This document shows positions 42,603 through 50,300 of a stretch of DNA of 52,080 nt, in pieces (position 1 is the first letter of the stretch; each line of letters starts with the position of its first letter). Under the pieces are notes generated by a model. The model did no database searches. It had not been told where the DNA came from and saw only the letters and a list, made by a program, of their open reading frames with translations. Where the stretch lies: contig JAFEGO010000039.1 of the NCBI GenBank assembly GCA_018239845.1, forward strand, positions 1 to 52,080, read 5' to 3'. A program made the position numbers and the translations under genes. The DNA comes from Verrucomicrobiota bacterium (lineage in GTDB: Bacteria; Verrucomicrobiota; Verrucomicrobiia; Opitutales; Opitutaceae).

Positions 42603-43496
42603 CTACGAGTCGAAGCCGGCGGCGGCGGTCTCGCGCAGGACGGCGAGGAACTGCTCGGCGCCGCGGCTTTGGTAGCGCTGGAGATGGCGGATGATGCCGA
42701 GTTCACGCTGAGGCGAGCTGCCCTTGAGGCGGAGATAGAGCAGAGTCGCATTGTCGTCTTTCGTCCGTGCGACCTGCGGTAAAATCGAAATACCCAAGCC
42801 CATGGAAACAAAAGACTTGAGCGTGGCGATCTGGGCGCAGCGGTAGCCGATCTTCGGCACGACATGGTGGTCGCCGAAGAAAGCCTGGATCTGCGCGGCC
42901 AGCGTGCTGGAGTCGCCCATCGTCACAAACGTCTCGTCCGTAAGATCTTCCAGACTGATCTCCGAGCGCTTGGCGAACGGATGATTCTTCCCCACGACGA
43001 GCAACAGCGGCTCGGTCAGCAAAGGCTCGACGGAGATGCGGTGATCCTTGGCGGGCAGGGAAGTGATGGCGAGATCGAGGTCGCCATCGATCACTCGCTG
43101 GATCAAATCCTTGCGAAAATCCTCGCGGACGTGGACGGCGAGATTCGGGTGCTTTTCGCGGCAGCGTTCAATGAGCTGGGGCAGGAGATACGGGGCGACG
43201 GTTGGGATGGCACCAACGGTGATGCGACGGTCAAGTGACGGATTATCAGCGAGTTGCTTAGTGACGTTTTCGACCTCGAAGAGGATTTTTCGCGCCTGCT
43301 CGAGGAAGACCGCGCCTGCTTCGGTGGGCACAGCCTTGCGGCCGAGCCGATGGAAAAGCTTATGGCCGACCTCTTGTTCGAGATTAATAATCTGCTGACT
43401 GAGTGATGGTTGGGTGATATTGTAGCGCTCGGAAGCACGGGTAAAATTACCGGTGTCGGCGACGGCGACGGCATAGCGGAGTTGGCTCAGTTCCAT
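42603..43496 (-). CDS. LysR-family regulator, OxyR-like
   Basis: 297 residues. N-terminal winged helix: 'LRYAVAVADTGNFTRASERY', 'ITQPSLSQQIINLEQEVGHK' then LFHRLGRK. The effector domain is 'ITVGAIPTVAPYLLPQLIER' onward. The layout ('NHPFA', 'FVTMGDSSTLA', 'GYRCAQIATLKSFVSMGLGI') resembles OxyR. In OxyR the peroxide-sensing Cys lies in a similar 'H-x-x-R-x-Q' context; here a single Cys precedes the Ala-Gln-Ile-Ala-Thr motif, so a redox switch is possible but not proven. Divergent from the small gene at 43604. Confidence 0.85.
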   Translation of the reverse strand: MELSQLRYAVAVADTGNFTRASERYNITQPSLSQQIINLEQEVGHKLFHRLGRKAVPTEAGAVFLEQARKILFEVENVTKQLADNPSLDRRITVGAIPTVAPYLLPQLIERCREKHPNLAVHVREDFRKDLIQRVIDGDLDLAITSLPAKDHRISVEPLLTEPLLLVVGKNHPFAKRSEISLEDLTDETFVTMGDSSTLAAQIQAFFGDHHVVPKIGYRCAQIATLKSFVSMGLGISILPQVARTKDDNATLLYLRLKGSSPQRELGIIRHLQRYQSRGAEQFLAVLRETAAAGFDS

Positions 43497-43603
43497 AGTT
43501 TAAAACGATAATAAATATAGGAAGACACAATTTCAACTATTGAAGAGTGGGTGTATTATTCTCCCGTCCAATTCAACCGAAGTGGACACACGAAAGACCA
43601 AAC

Positions 43604-43789
43604 ATGAATAAGAACATCATCCTCCTCGCGGTTATCCCCGGCGTCATCGCTGCCACCGCCATCACGCTTTCTGTTCGCTCCCAAGTGAATGCAGACTCCA
43701 TCGTCGGTTTCGGCTGCGTGCTCATGCTCGCCGCCATCACCGCGCTGGAGTACCGCGCACAAGGCCGTCGGACGTTGAGCCGCCGCTAA
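43604..43789 (+). CDS. Small two-helix membrane protein
   Basis: 61 residues from ATG 43604. Two hydrophobic segments ('IILLAVIPGVIAATAITLSV' and 'SIVGFGCVLMLAAITALEY') and a basic C-terminus (RAQGRRTLSRR). Divergent from the OxyR-like gene with about 107 bp of AT-rich shared intergenic DNA, and followed by a strong terminator, so it is a genuine transcription unit. Function unknown; a target of the neighbouring regulator is likely. Confidence 0.7.
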   Translation: MNKNIILLAVIPGVIAATAITLSVRSQVNADSIVGFGCVLMLAAITALEYRAQGRRTLSRR

Positions 43790-43815
43790 GGCGAGCCCAA
43801 CAGTAACATCCCAAC

Positions 43816-43845
43816 AAGGGGCCCGGAACACCGGGCCCCTTTTTA
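43816..43845 (+). terminator. Intrinsic terminator after the small membrane protein gene
   Basis: Stem AAGGGGCCCGG/CCGGGCCCCTT with loop AACA, followed by TTTTATTTT. About 27 nt after the stop codon. Confidence 0.9.
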
Positions 43846-43934
43846 TTTTCGGAAGGCGGTAACCGCCGGAGCCGGGCGCCAGTTGGCAGGGCGACGGAAT
43901 TTTTTTGCGGTGATTTAGACAAACCAGCCGGGCC

Positions 43935-44486
43935 ATGACGCTTCTCAGGCAAACGACGCACCCCCAGCCGATGGAGGATGTTCCCGCTCATGATTCTTGG
44001 AAAACCTGGTTTGAGCTCTACGGCCCGAAACTGCTGCTCTGCGCCCGGCAGTGGACGCGCTCCGCGGCCGATGCCGAGGATGCTGTGCAGGAAGGCTTCG
44101 TCCGCTACTGGCGGCACCAGCGCAGCCTTGGTGGTGAACCGCTCCCTCTCCTCATCACGTCCGTACGCCGCGCCGCCCTCGACCTCGCCCGGCGCGATGC
44201 CCGCCGCACGGCCCGGGAGCAGCGGGCCGAGGCCGACGCGGACGGCGTGGTCCCGGTTTTTGCCACGCCGCTCGCCGGGGATGAGCGCCGCGCAGCCATC
44301 GAGTCGGCCCTGCGCCGCCTCCCGCCCGAGCAGCGCGATGTGCTCGTCCTCAAGATATGGGGCGAACTCACCTTCGAACAAATCGCCGCGCAACTCGGGC
44401 TTTCGCCCAACACCGCCGCCTCGCGCTACCGCTACGCGCTGGCCGCGCTGCGCCAGGAAATGAGCGTGGCCGACTGCCATGGATGA
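43935..44486 (+). CDS. ECF-type RNA polymerase sigma factor
   Basis: 183 residues. Sigma region 2: 'WFELYGPKLLLCARQWTRSA' and 'DAEDAVQEGFVRYWRHQ' (about 26-65), with the DAED-x-VQE pattern. Region 4: 'ALRRLPPEQRDVLVLKIWGE' and 'LTFEQIAAQLGLSPNTAASR' then YRYAL (about 120-170), the -35-binding helix-turn-helix. No region 3, as expected for ECF factors. Overlaps the next gene, a membrane protein, by 8 nt, the usual arrangement of sigma and anti-sigma. Confidence 0.9.
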   Translation: MTLLRQTTHPQPMEDVPAHDSWKTWFELYGPKLLLCARQWTRSAADAEDAVQEGFVRYWRHQRSLGGEPLPLLITSVRRAALDLARRDARRTAREQRAEADADGVVPVFATPLAGDERRAAIESALRRLPPEQRDVLVLKIWGELTFEQIAAQLGLSPNTAASRYRYALAALRQEMSVADCHG

Positions 44487-44952
44487 CGAACTCCAACAAT
44501 TCGAAGCGGAATTGAAACAGCTCCGCCCCGTCACGCCCTCGCGCGAGCTCAAGCTGCGTATCGAGGCTGAGCTCACCGCGTCCGCCGGCGAGTCCGCCGA
44601 AAATCCGCGCCCGTTCTGGTGGGCATGGATCGCGCTGCCGGCGGTGATGGCGACCGCCGCCGCGCTGGCACTGGTGGTTTTCATGAGTTCTCCGGTAAGC
44701 GCGCCGCCGACCGGCGCCCCCGCCGTGGCCGTGAGCCCCGGCGGCCCGGCCTTCAAGCCCGTGAGCGCCGAGAATGTGCTGCTCGAGGCGAAGGACGAAG
44801 GCCTCGTGACCCTCGCCGATGGCTCGGCCGCGCGCCGGGTGCGCCAGTCCTACATCGACACGATCGTATGGAAGGACCCCGCCGGCCGCGCCTCGCTGCG
44901 CTGGAGCGTGCCGCGCCAGGAAGAGCGCGTCGTGCCCGTCGTTTTCCAGTGA
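44479..44952 (+). CDS. Probable anti-sigma factor (single-helix membrane protein)
   Basis: 157 residues. A short charged cytoplasmic N-terminus ('ELQQFEAELKQLRPVTPSRE') of about 50 residues, one transmembrane helix ('WAWIALPAVMATAAALALVV'), a Pro/Ala-rich linker and a small extracytoplasmic domain ending 'QEERVVPVVFQ'. No classic zinc-binding HxxxCxxC motif, so it would be a non-ZAS anti-sigma factor. Assignment rests mainly on overlap with the ECF sigma gene. Confidence 0.65.
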   Translation: MDDELQQFEAELKQLRPVTPSRELKLRIEAELTASAGESAENPRPFWWAWIALPAVMATAAALALVVFMSSPVSAPPTGAPAVAVSPGGPAFKPVSAENVLLEAKDEGLVTLADGSAARRVRQSYIDTIVWKDPAGRASLRWSVPRQEERVVPVVFQ

Positions 44953-44996
44953 CGTTTAACCCGCCTGAGAATCCAAAAATTAACTCCGTACCCATC

Positions 44997-46043
44997 ATGA
45001 AAAAATCCCTCCTCCACCTCCTGCCCCTCGCGGGCCTCGCCGCGGCGCTGCCGCTCACGGCCCAGGAAACGGCCGCCCCCGCCACGCCCCCGCCGCCGGG
45101 CGAACCCCGCGAACTGCGCGTGCTCTCCGACGACGGTCCCGGCGCGCCGGGCGGCCCCCACGGCAACATGCGGTTTTTCCGCCATCCCGGCCCGGGGGAA
45201 ATGGAGACCGTGGCCTACCTCGGCGTCGAGACGAGCCCGGTCGGCGGGGCGCTCGCGGCGCAGCTCAACCTCGCGGCCGGCACCGGCCTCGTGGTCGGCC
45301 ACGTCTCGCCCGACAGCCCGGCGGCCTCGGTATTCAAAAAATATGACGTTCTGCTGAAGCTCGGCGACCAACAGCTGATCGAGCCGCGGCAGTTCGCCGT
45401 GCTGGTGCGCCAGCACCAGGAGGGCGACACGGTCACGCTGACCTACCTCCGTGGCGGCAAGGAGGCGACGGCCACGGTAAAGCTCGCGAAGCACGACGTG
45501 CCAAAGTTCGCACTGGCCGAGGGCCCCGGCGGTTTCCCCGGCATGGCGTTCGGCTTCGGGGACGGCGACGGTCCGGGCCCGGAGATCGGGCGCGCCGACA
45601 TGGACCGCATGCTCTCCCTGATGGACGGCAATGGGATGCCCGGCCTGCGCCGGATGAACCTCACGCGCGAGGCCGGCCCCGGCGACCGTATGCTCTCCGT
45701 CACGGTCAACACCGGCGACAGCAACATGGCCTTTAGCGACGAGCAGGGCTCGCTCGATCTCAAGATCGCCGACGGCAAGAAGACCCTCACGGCCAAGGAC
45801 CCGAAGGGCGCCGTCGTCTTCTCCGGCCCGGTCAATACCCCGGAGGAGCGCAAGAAACTCCCCGCTGACGTGCGCGAACGGCTCGAGAAGATCGAGTCGA
45901 TGAATGAATTCAGCTTCAAGACCGACGGCGATTTCCAACCCGGCCCGGTGAAGGTCGCGAAGCCGGCCGGCACGAAGATCATCTACGTTGGGCCGCGGGA
46001 TGCGCCCGTGCGCGTGCTCCTCCGGCGTTCTGAGCCGCGGTGA
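44997..46043 (+). CDS. Exported PDZ-domain protein
   Basis: 348 residues from ATG 44997. A signal peptide (KKSLLHLLPLAGLAAALPLT, cut at AQE), then a Pro-rich segment and a PDZ domain at about 70-165: 'AYLGVETSPVGGALAAQLNL', 'GTGLVVGHVSPDSPAASVFK', 'YDVLLKLGDQQLIEPRQFAV', 'GDTVTLTYLRGGKEATATVK'. No protease domain (no His-Asp-Ser triad), so it resembles a HtrA PDZ module alone. The C-terminal half is acidic and beta-rich without a known domain. In an operon with ECF sigma and anti-sigma, it could sense envelope stress. Confidence 0.75.
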   Translation: MKKSLLHLLPLAGLAAALPLTAQETAAPATPPPPGEPRELRVLSDDGPGAPGGPHGNMRFFRHPGPGEMETVAYLGVETSPVGGALAAQLNLAAGTGLVVGHVSPDSPAASVFKKYDVLLKLGDQQLIEPRQFAVLVRQHQEGDTVTLTYLRGGKEATATVKLAKHDVPKFALAEGPGGFPGMAFGFGDGDGPGPEIGRADMDRMLSLMDGNGMPGLRRMNLTREAGPGDRMLSVTVNTGDSNMAFSDEQGSLDLKIADGKKTLTAKDPKGAVVFSGPVNTPEERKKLPADVRERLEKIESMNEFSFKTDGDFQPGPVKVAKPAGTKIIYVGPRDAPVRVLLRRSEPR

Positions 46044-46048
46044 AAAAC

Positions 46049-46080
46049 AAAAACGCGAGGCGGCATGCCTCGCGTTTTTT
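46049..46080. terminator. Bidirectional terminator between the PDZ and DUF4199-like genes
   Basis: Stem AAAAACGCGAGGC/GCCTCGCGTTTTT with a short loop, poly-A before and poly-T after, between convergent genes. Confidence 0.88.
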
Positions 46081-46100
46081 GCCCACGGGATGGCGGGAGA

Positions 46101-46643
46101 TCAGGCGGCCTGCACCGGCGGCACCTTGCCGCTGTCGGAGCGCTTCAGGAAGGCCGAGGTGATGAGGGCGATGATCACGCTGAAGATGAAGCCGAAGATC
46201 ATGCTGAAGGCGCTCGAGATGAGCGGGCTGATGAAGAAACGGGTGACCTTTTCCGCCTGCTCGATCTGCGCGCTGCTCATGCCCTTGGCTTCCAGGTCGG
46301 CGGCCTGCGCCTGGAGGATGATGTCGCCGAAGCCCGGGTTGATGAAGGCCATGTAAACATAGTTGGTGACGAAGCCGAGGAGGCAGCTGAAGAGCGCCAC
46401 CATCACGCCGGCGCCGAGCGCGCGGCCGTAGCCGAAGGGTTCGCTCTCGGGGGTTTCGGCGCGGCGGGCCCTGGTGCCGAGGGAAATGCCGACGAAGCCG
46501 ATCGCGATGCCGACCACCATGCCGATCCGCTGCGCGGTCTGCAGTTTGGCCGGGTCGTTGTGGTAACCCATGAAGAAGAGCGCGAGGGTGAGCAGCGCGC
46601 CCGCGAGGGCCATGGCGAAGCCGTAGGTGAGGTAGGTTTTCAT
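46101..46643 (-). CDS. DUF4199-type membrane protein
   Basis: 180 residues from ATG 46643; the longer frame reaches into a palindromic repeat and is rejected. Four membrane helices ('FAMALAGALLTLALFFMGY', 'GMVVGIAIGFVGISLGTRAR', 'GVMVALFSCLLGFVTNYVYM', 'FSMIFGFIFSVIIALITSAF'), with 'EPFGYGRALGAG' and 'IEQAEKVTRFFISPLISSAF', matching the layout of DUF4199 proteins. Function unknown. Confidence 0.75.
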   Translation of the reverse strand: MKTYLTYGFAMALAGALLTLALFFMGYHNDPAKLQTAQRIGMVVGIAIGFVGISLGTRARRAETPESEPFGYGRALGAGVMVALFSCLLGFVTNYVYMAFINPGFGDIILQAQAADLEAKGMSSAQIEQAEKVTRFFISPLISSAFSMIFGFIFSVIIALITSAFLKRSDSGKVPPVQAA

Positions 46644-46739
46644 GCAGCGACGAACATGCGGGATTCTGCGACGAAAACAATGCCCCCGTGACCGGCGGCA
46701 GGCGGACGGGATGAGTGGCGCGGGGCGGCGGTTTGAATC

Positions 46740-46799
46740 GTGGCTGCGGCGTCCCCGCCGCCGGGATCGGAGAATCTGCGGCGGGGACGCCGCAGCCAC
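46740..46799. repeat. Perfect 22-bp inverted repeat
   Basis: GTGGCTGCGGCGTCCCCGCC... (46740-46761) is exactly complementary to 46778-46799, with a 16-nt loop. Very GC-rich, between two minus-strand genes. No T-run. It looks like a dispersed palindromic element. Confidence 0.8.
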
Positions 46800-46829
46800 T
46801 CAGGCGTCGGCCGGCGACACTCCCTATGC

Positions 46830-47633
46830 TTATCGCCGGTTGTCGCCGTCGATCAGGCGGCCGAGGCCGCCGAGGACGGAGCCTTCCTCGCGGTTGCCGC
46901 GGCCGGTCTGCGGCGCGGCGGCGATCACGCGGCCGGCGAGGCGGGAAAAGGGCAGCGACTGCAGCCAGACCTTGCCCGGCCCGCGCAGCGTGGCGAAGAA
47001 GAGGCCCTCGCCGCCGAAGAGTGCGTTTTTGATGCCGCCGACAAACTGGATGTCGTAGTCCACCGTGCGCTCGAAGGCGGTGATGCAGCCGGTGTCCACC
47101 TTGAGCAGTTCGCCGGGGGCGAGGGTGCGTTCGTAGAGGGCACCGCCGGCGTAGATGAAGACAAGGCCGTCGCCCGTGAGGCGCTCGAGGATGAAGCCCT
47201 CGCCACCGAAGAGGCCGACGCCGAGGCGCTTTTGAAAGGCGATGCCGATGCTCACGCCCTTGGCGGCGCAGAGAAAGGACTCCTTCTGTGTGATCAGCTC
47301 GCCGCCAAAATCGCGGAGGCTCACCGGGATGATGCGGCCGGGGATCGGCGCGCCGAACGCGACGCGGCGCTTCATGGCGGCCTGGTTCTGATAGACGGTC
47401 ATGAACAGCGACTCACCCGTGAGGATGCGCTTGCCCGCGCCGAGCAGCGCGCCCATGAGGCCGGAGTGCTGGGCGGAGCCGTCGCCGAAGATCGCCTCCA
47501 TCGCGATGCCGTCGTCCATGAACATCATCGCGCCCGACTCGGCGAGGACGGCCTCGGCGGGATCGAGCTCGATCTCGACGAACTGCGTTTCGTTGCCGTG
47601 GATCTGGTAGTCAACTTCGTGCATGGTGTTCAT
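46830..47633 (-). CDS. TIGR00266/AIM24-family protein
   Basis: 267 residues from ATG 47633 (ATG 47624 is also possible). Family features: 'YQIHGNETQFVEIELDPAEA' then VLAESGAMMFMDDGI, Gly-rich turns 'GLMGALLGAGKRILTGESLF', 'LGVGLFGGEGFILERLTGDG', 'LAPGELLKVDTGCITAFERT' and 'GIKNALFGGEGLFFATLRGP'. The fold is a beta-sandwich trimer resembling the tryptophan RNA-binding attenuation protein; cellular role poorly known. No signal peptide. Confidence 0.88.
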   Translation of the reverse strand: MNTMHEVDYQIHGNETQFVEIELDPAEAVLAESGAMMFMDDGIAMEAIFGDGSAQHSGLMGALLGAGKRILTGESLFMTVYQNQAAMKRRVAFGAPIPGRIIPVSLRDFGGELITQKESFLCAAKGVSIGIAFQKRLGVGLFGGEGFILERLTGDGLVFIYAGGALYERTLAPGELLKVDTGCITAFERTVDYDIQFVGGIKNALFGGEGLFFATLRGPGKVWLQSLPFSRLAGRVIAAAPQTGRGNREEGSVLGGLGRLIDGDNRR

Positions 47634-47712
47634 GGTGGCGAGCAATGGGGGCGGGACGGGAGGATTCAAGGGAGGAGAGGTTACGAAACGGGGCGGTGTT
47701 TCCACGTTTGCT

Positions 47713-47763
47713 TGTCATGGCGGGGAGGTGCGTCCCGCTGCGGCGGGCCTCCCCGCCATGACA
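47713..47763. repeat. Inverted repeat with nested hairpin
   Basis: TGTCATGGCGGGGAGG (47713-47728) pairs exactly with CCTCCCCGCCATGACA (47748-47763); inside, CCCGC/GCGGG forms a second stem. It lies between two minus-strand genes. Confidence 0.8.
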
Positions 47764-47770
47764 GTTAAAA

Positions 47771-47998
47771 TCAGGCGGCGAGTTTCATCGCCTCGGTCGC
47801 GCGGCCCACGCGGGCGGCGCGGGTGCGGGGCGTCCAGAGCGGGCGGCGCGGCGCGTAGTCGCGGGCGGCGACGAGCAGGAACAGCGCGAGCGCGGTGGCG
47901 GAAGCGACGCCCGCAGCCGGGAGGCCGAAGAACGGGGCGAGGATGGAGAGGCCGAGGCCGGTGACGGCGGTGGCGGAGAGGAGGGCGATGAGTTTCAT
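47771..47998 (-). CDS. Small membrane protein
   Basis: 75 residues from ATG 47998. Two hydrophobic segments ('IALLSATAVTGLGLSILAPF' and 'VASATALALFLLVAARDY') and a basic C-terminal tail (RRPLWTPRTRAARVGRATEA). No family recognised. The longer in-frame start is less likely because it begins without a hydrophobic segment or a ribosome-binding site. Confidence 0.55.
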   Translation of the reverse strand: MKLIALLSATAVTGLGLSILAPFFGLPAAGVASATALALFLLVAARDYAPRRPLWTPRTRAARVGRATEAMKLAA

Positions 47999-48202
47999 GG
48001 CGAATTGGTTTACGCCTATAAAACCCGGCACCGCGCGAAAAGTTGCAGCCCTTGGAGGAACGGATGCGCGGCGGGATGAACGGTGAGCGGAAGAAGGGTC
48101 TCGCGACGCCCGCGACGGACGCGACGAAAGACCAAGGGGACGGAGAGCGAAACGTGGTTCGGGACGTCGCGCTCGTCGCGGACGTCGCGAGACAAAATCC
48201 GC

Positions 48203-49459
48203 TTACTTCAGGAACGCCTTCACCAAGCGCTGGTCGCCGTCGTTGGGGGCGGGCTTCAGCTGCAGGGCGGCGCAGAGGAGATTGTAGATGTGCACGTTTT
48301 CGACGGGGGCGACCACGGTGCCGTCGTGTTTGAAGGATGGGCCGTTGGCGATGAGGATGCCGCGCATGTTGATGAGATCGGGGTCGTAGCCGTGCTGGCC
48401 CTTGAGGAACTTCGCGCCGTACTGCTTGAGCGTGGCGCGGCGCAGGACATTCCAGCCGTCGGCGGGGATGATCCAGACCGGCGGGTTGCGCGGGTTCTTC
48501 GGATCGACGTGCAGGCGCGCGGGCAGGTCGGCCACGCGGTAGGCCTTGGCCTGGTTGGCGGGGATTTTTTCGAGGGCGCGCATGATGCCATCCACGGTCT
48601 GGCCGGGCAGGGGGCGGAGGCCGCCGCAGGTCTCGTCGAAATCCACCTGCACGGTGGAGAGGTCGAGGTAGTCGTCGAGCACCACGACGCGGTCAGGGCC
48701 GCAGGAGGTCATGCCGTGGTCGGAGACAATCACGACATTCATGGTGATGCCCTCGGCCTTGAGGCGGTCGAGGATGGCGCCGATGCGGCCGTCGAGGAGC
48801 TTGATCGCGGCGGTGATTTCCGGGGAATCCGGGCCGAAGGGATGGCCCGCGCCATTGGCCTCCTCGAAGTAGAACGAAACGACGGCGGGGCGCTCGGCGG
48901 GGTTGGGCTTTTTCAGCCAGCCGATCATCTCGTCGAGCCGGGTCTGGAACGGGATCTTGTAGTCATACGGCCGCCAATACGTGGGGCGCACGCCGTGGTT
49001 CTGCACCTCGGAGCCGGGCCAGAAGGCGCAGCCGCTCGCGCGGCCCTGCAGCACGGCGGTGGTCCAGATGGGCTCGCCGCCCCACCAGCGGTCGTCGCGG
49101 TTGGAGGCGGCGCGGTTGTAGTGGAAAAATTCGCCGACGGCCGGGTCGAAGATGTGGTTGTTGATCAGGCCGTGGTGCGAGGGGTAGAGGCCGGTGACGA
49201 TGGAGTAGTGGTTGGGAAAGGTGTTGGAGGGGAAGACGGGGATGAGGTTGCGCGCGGAGACGCCGGTGCGGATGAGCTCGCGCAGGCGGGGCGTCTCGGC
49301 GGGGTGCAGCGCGCAGTAGTCCCAACGGAAACCATCGAGCGAGATCAGCAGGAGCGGCGGTGGCGGCGCGGAGGTCTGCGAGGTGGAGGCGCAACTGGCG
49401 AAAAGGAAGACCAGCGCGAGCGCGAGGACGGAGGCACAGAGCTGCGGGAGACGTTTCAT
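48203..49459 (-). CDS. Alkaline-phosphatase-superfamily phosphodiesterase, lipoprotein
   Basis: 418 residues from ATG 49459. A signal peptide with lipobox 'FLFASCAS' suggests lipid anchoring. It belongs to the nucleotide pyrophosphatase/phosphodiesterase group: 'LLISLDGFRWDYCALHPAET' (first metal Asp), 'PVFPSNTFPNHYSIVTGLYP' with the nucleophilic Thr in SNTFPNH, 'GIINN'-like 'HGLINNHIFD', 'YFEEANGAGHPFGPDSPE' and 'NVVIVSDHGMTSCGP' (Asp-His metal pair), and 'KGQHGYDPDLINMRGI' (final His). Cleaves phosphodiester or pyrophosphate bonds outside the cytoplasm. Substrate unknown. Confidence 0.9.
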   Translation of the reverse strand: MKRLPQLCASVLALALVFLFASCASTSQTSAPPPPLLLISLDGFRWDYCALHPAETPRLRELIRTGVSARNLIPVFPSNTFPNHYSIVTGLYPSHHGLINNHIFDPAVGEFFHYNRAASNRDDRWWGGEPIWTTAVLQGRASGCAFWPGSEVQNHGVRPTYWRPYDYKIPFQTRLDEMIGWLKKPNPAERPAVVSFYFEEANGAGHPFGPDSPEITAAIKLLDGRIGAILDRLKAEGITMNVVIVSDHGMTSCGPDRVVVLDDYLDLSTVQVDFDETCGGLRPLPGQTVDGIMRALEKIPANQAKAYRVADLPARLHVDPKNPRNPPVWIIPADGWNVLRRATLKQYGAKFLKGQHGYDPDLINMRGILIANGPSFKHDGTVVAPVENVHIYNLLCAALQLKPAPNDGDQRLVKAFLK

Positions 49460-49466
49460 GGGATGG

Positions 49467-49754
49467 TTAGAGAAGGGAGACGAGGGTGGCGCCCCAGGAG
49501 CCGGTGTGTTCGTCGCCGAGGCGGAACGAGCGCACCAGCGGGGAACGACGCAGCAGCGCGTGGACGGTTTCACGCAATGTGCCGGTGCCCTTGCCGTGGA
49601 TAATGCGCACCGCGGTGATGCCGCGGGCGCGGCACTCGGCGAGATAGGCCGGGATCAGTTCCCCCAGGTCGGACGGGCGGAACGTATGCAGATCGAGCTC
49701 CCACGTGATCGGCAGCGCGACGGGCGCATCGTCGGGCTGGGGGGCAGGGTTCAC
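49467..49754 (-). CDS. Smr-domain protein
   Basis: 95 residues, an Smr domain alone. Conserved 'ELDLHTFRPSDLGELIPAYL' (the LDLH-type opening) and 'VRIIHGKGTGTLRETVHALL' (HGKGTG loop), ending with 'HTGSWGATLVSLL'. Stand-alone Smr proteins are related to the MutS2 C-terminal nuclease. Its start overlaps the tatA stop by 4 nt, so the two are cotranscribed, though no shared function is known. Confidence 0.9.
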   Translation of the reverse strand: MNPAPQPDDAPVALPITWELDLHTFRPSDLGELIPAYLAECRARGITAVRIIHGKGTGTLRETVHALLRRSPLVRSFRLGDEHTGSWGATLVSLL

Positions 49755-50137
49755 GAGCGGGGGGTATCGCCGGACGCAGGCGGGGCCGGCGGGGGCGGAG
49801 GCGTGGTACGGGGAACCGGGGCGGCGGGCGCGGCGGATTTCGGAGCGGCGGGGCCGGCTGGGGGCGCGGGCGGATTGAGGAGGTCCTTCGCGAGATTGGG
49901 GATGTTGGGGATCTTGGGCACGTCGGGGCCGTCGGGGACCTCGTCGATCGCACGCTTGATCTCACGCTCGACGTCGCCGGCGGCGCGCTTGAACTCGCGG
50001 ATGGACTTGCCGATGCCCTTGGCGAGCTGGGGCATCTTGTCGCCGCCGAAAAGGAGGAGGATGACGAAGAGCAGCAGCATCACCTCGCCTCCGCCCACGT
50101 CGGGCAGGAGCGCAAAGATGGGCACAAAAGGACTCAT
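49751..50137 (-). CDS. tatA: Sec-independent protein translocase subunit TatA/TatB
   Basis: 128 residues from ATG 50137. One N-terminal membrane helix 'GGGEVMLLLFVILLLFGGDK' followed by the amphipathic helix 'MPQLAKGIGKSIREFKRAAG', with the conserved Phe-Gly hinge (LLFGGDKMPQLAKGIG). The tail is Pro/Ala-rich and long. TatA forms the pore for folded proteins. No tatC is in the window. TatA and TatB cannot be told apart with certainty. Confidence 0.85.
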   Translation of the reverse strand: MSPFVPIFALLPDVGGGEVMLLLFVILLLFGGDKMPQLAKGIGKSIREFKRAAGDVEREIKRAIDEVPDGPDVPKIPNIPNLAKDLLNPPAPPAGPAAPKSAAPAAPVPRTTPPPPPAPPASGDTPRS

Positions 50138-50205
50138 GCCCCAATGTGGCCCCAAATGCGGAAAAAAGTAACGGGAAAAATTTCACCGATGGTTGGGTGG
50201 AAGGA

Positions 50206-50275
50206 TTTACACCAAGGTCGCAAAGGCCGCGAAGAAAACCCAGGGACTTCGCGATCTTTGCGTCCTTGGTGTAAA
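50206..50275. repeat. Dispersed inverted repeat, TTTACACCAAG family (copy 2)
   Basis: Arms 50206-50234 and 50247-50275 are complementary at 26 of 29 positions (TTTACACCAAGGTCGCAAAG... against its partner). It shares the outer arm and the GCAAAG block with the repeat at 22305-22382. Located between tatA and an AraC-type gene. Confidence 0.85.
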
Positions 50276-50300
50276 AATGAATTGGGTGACCGGGCTGGTG

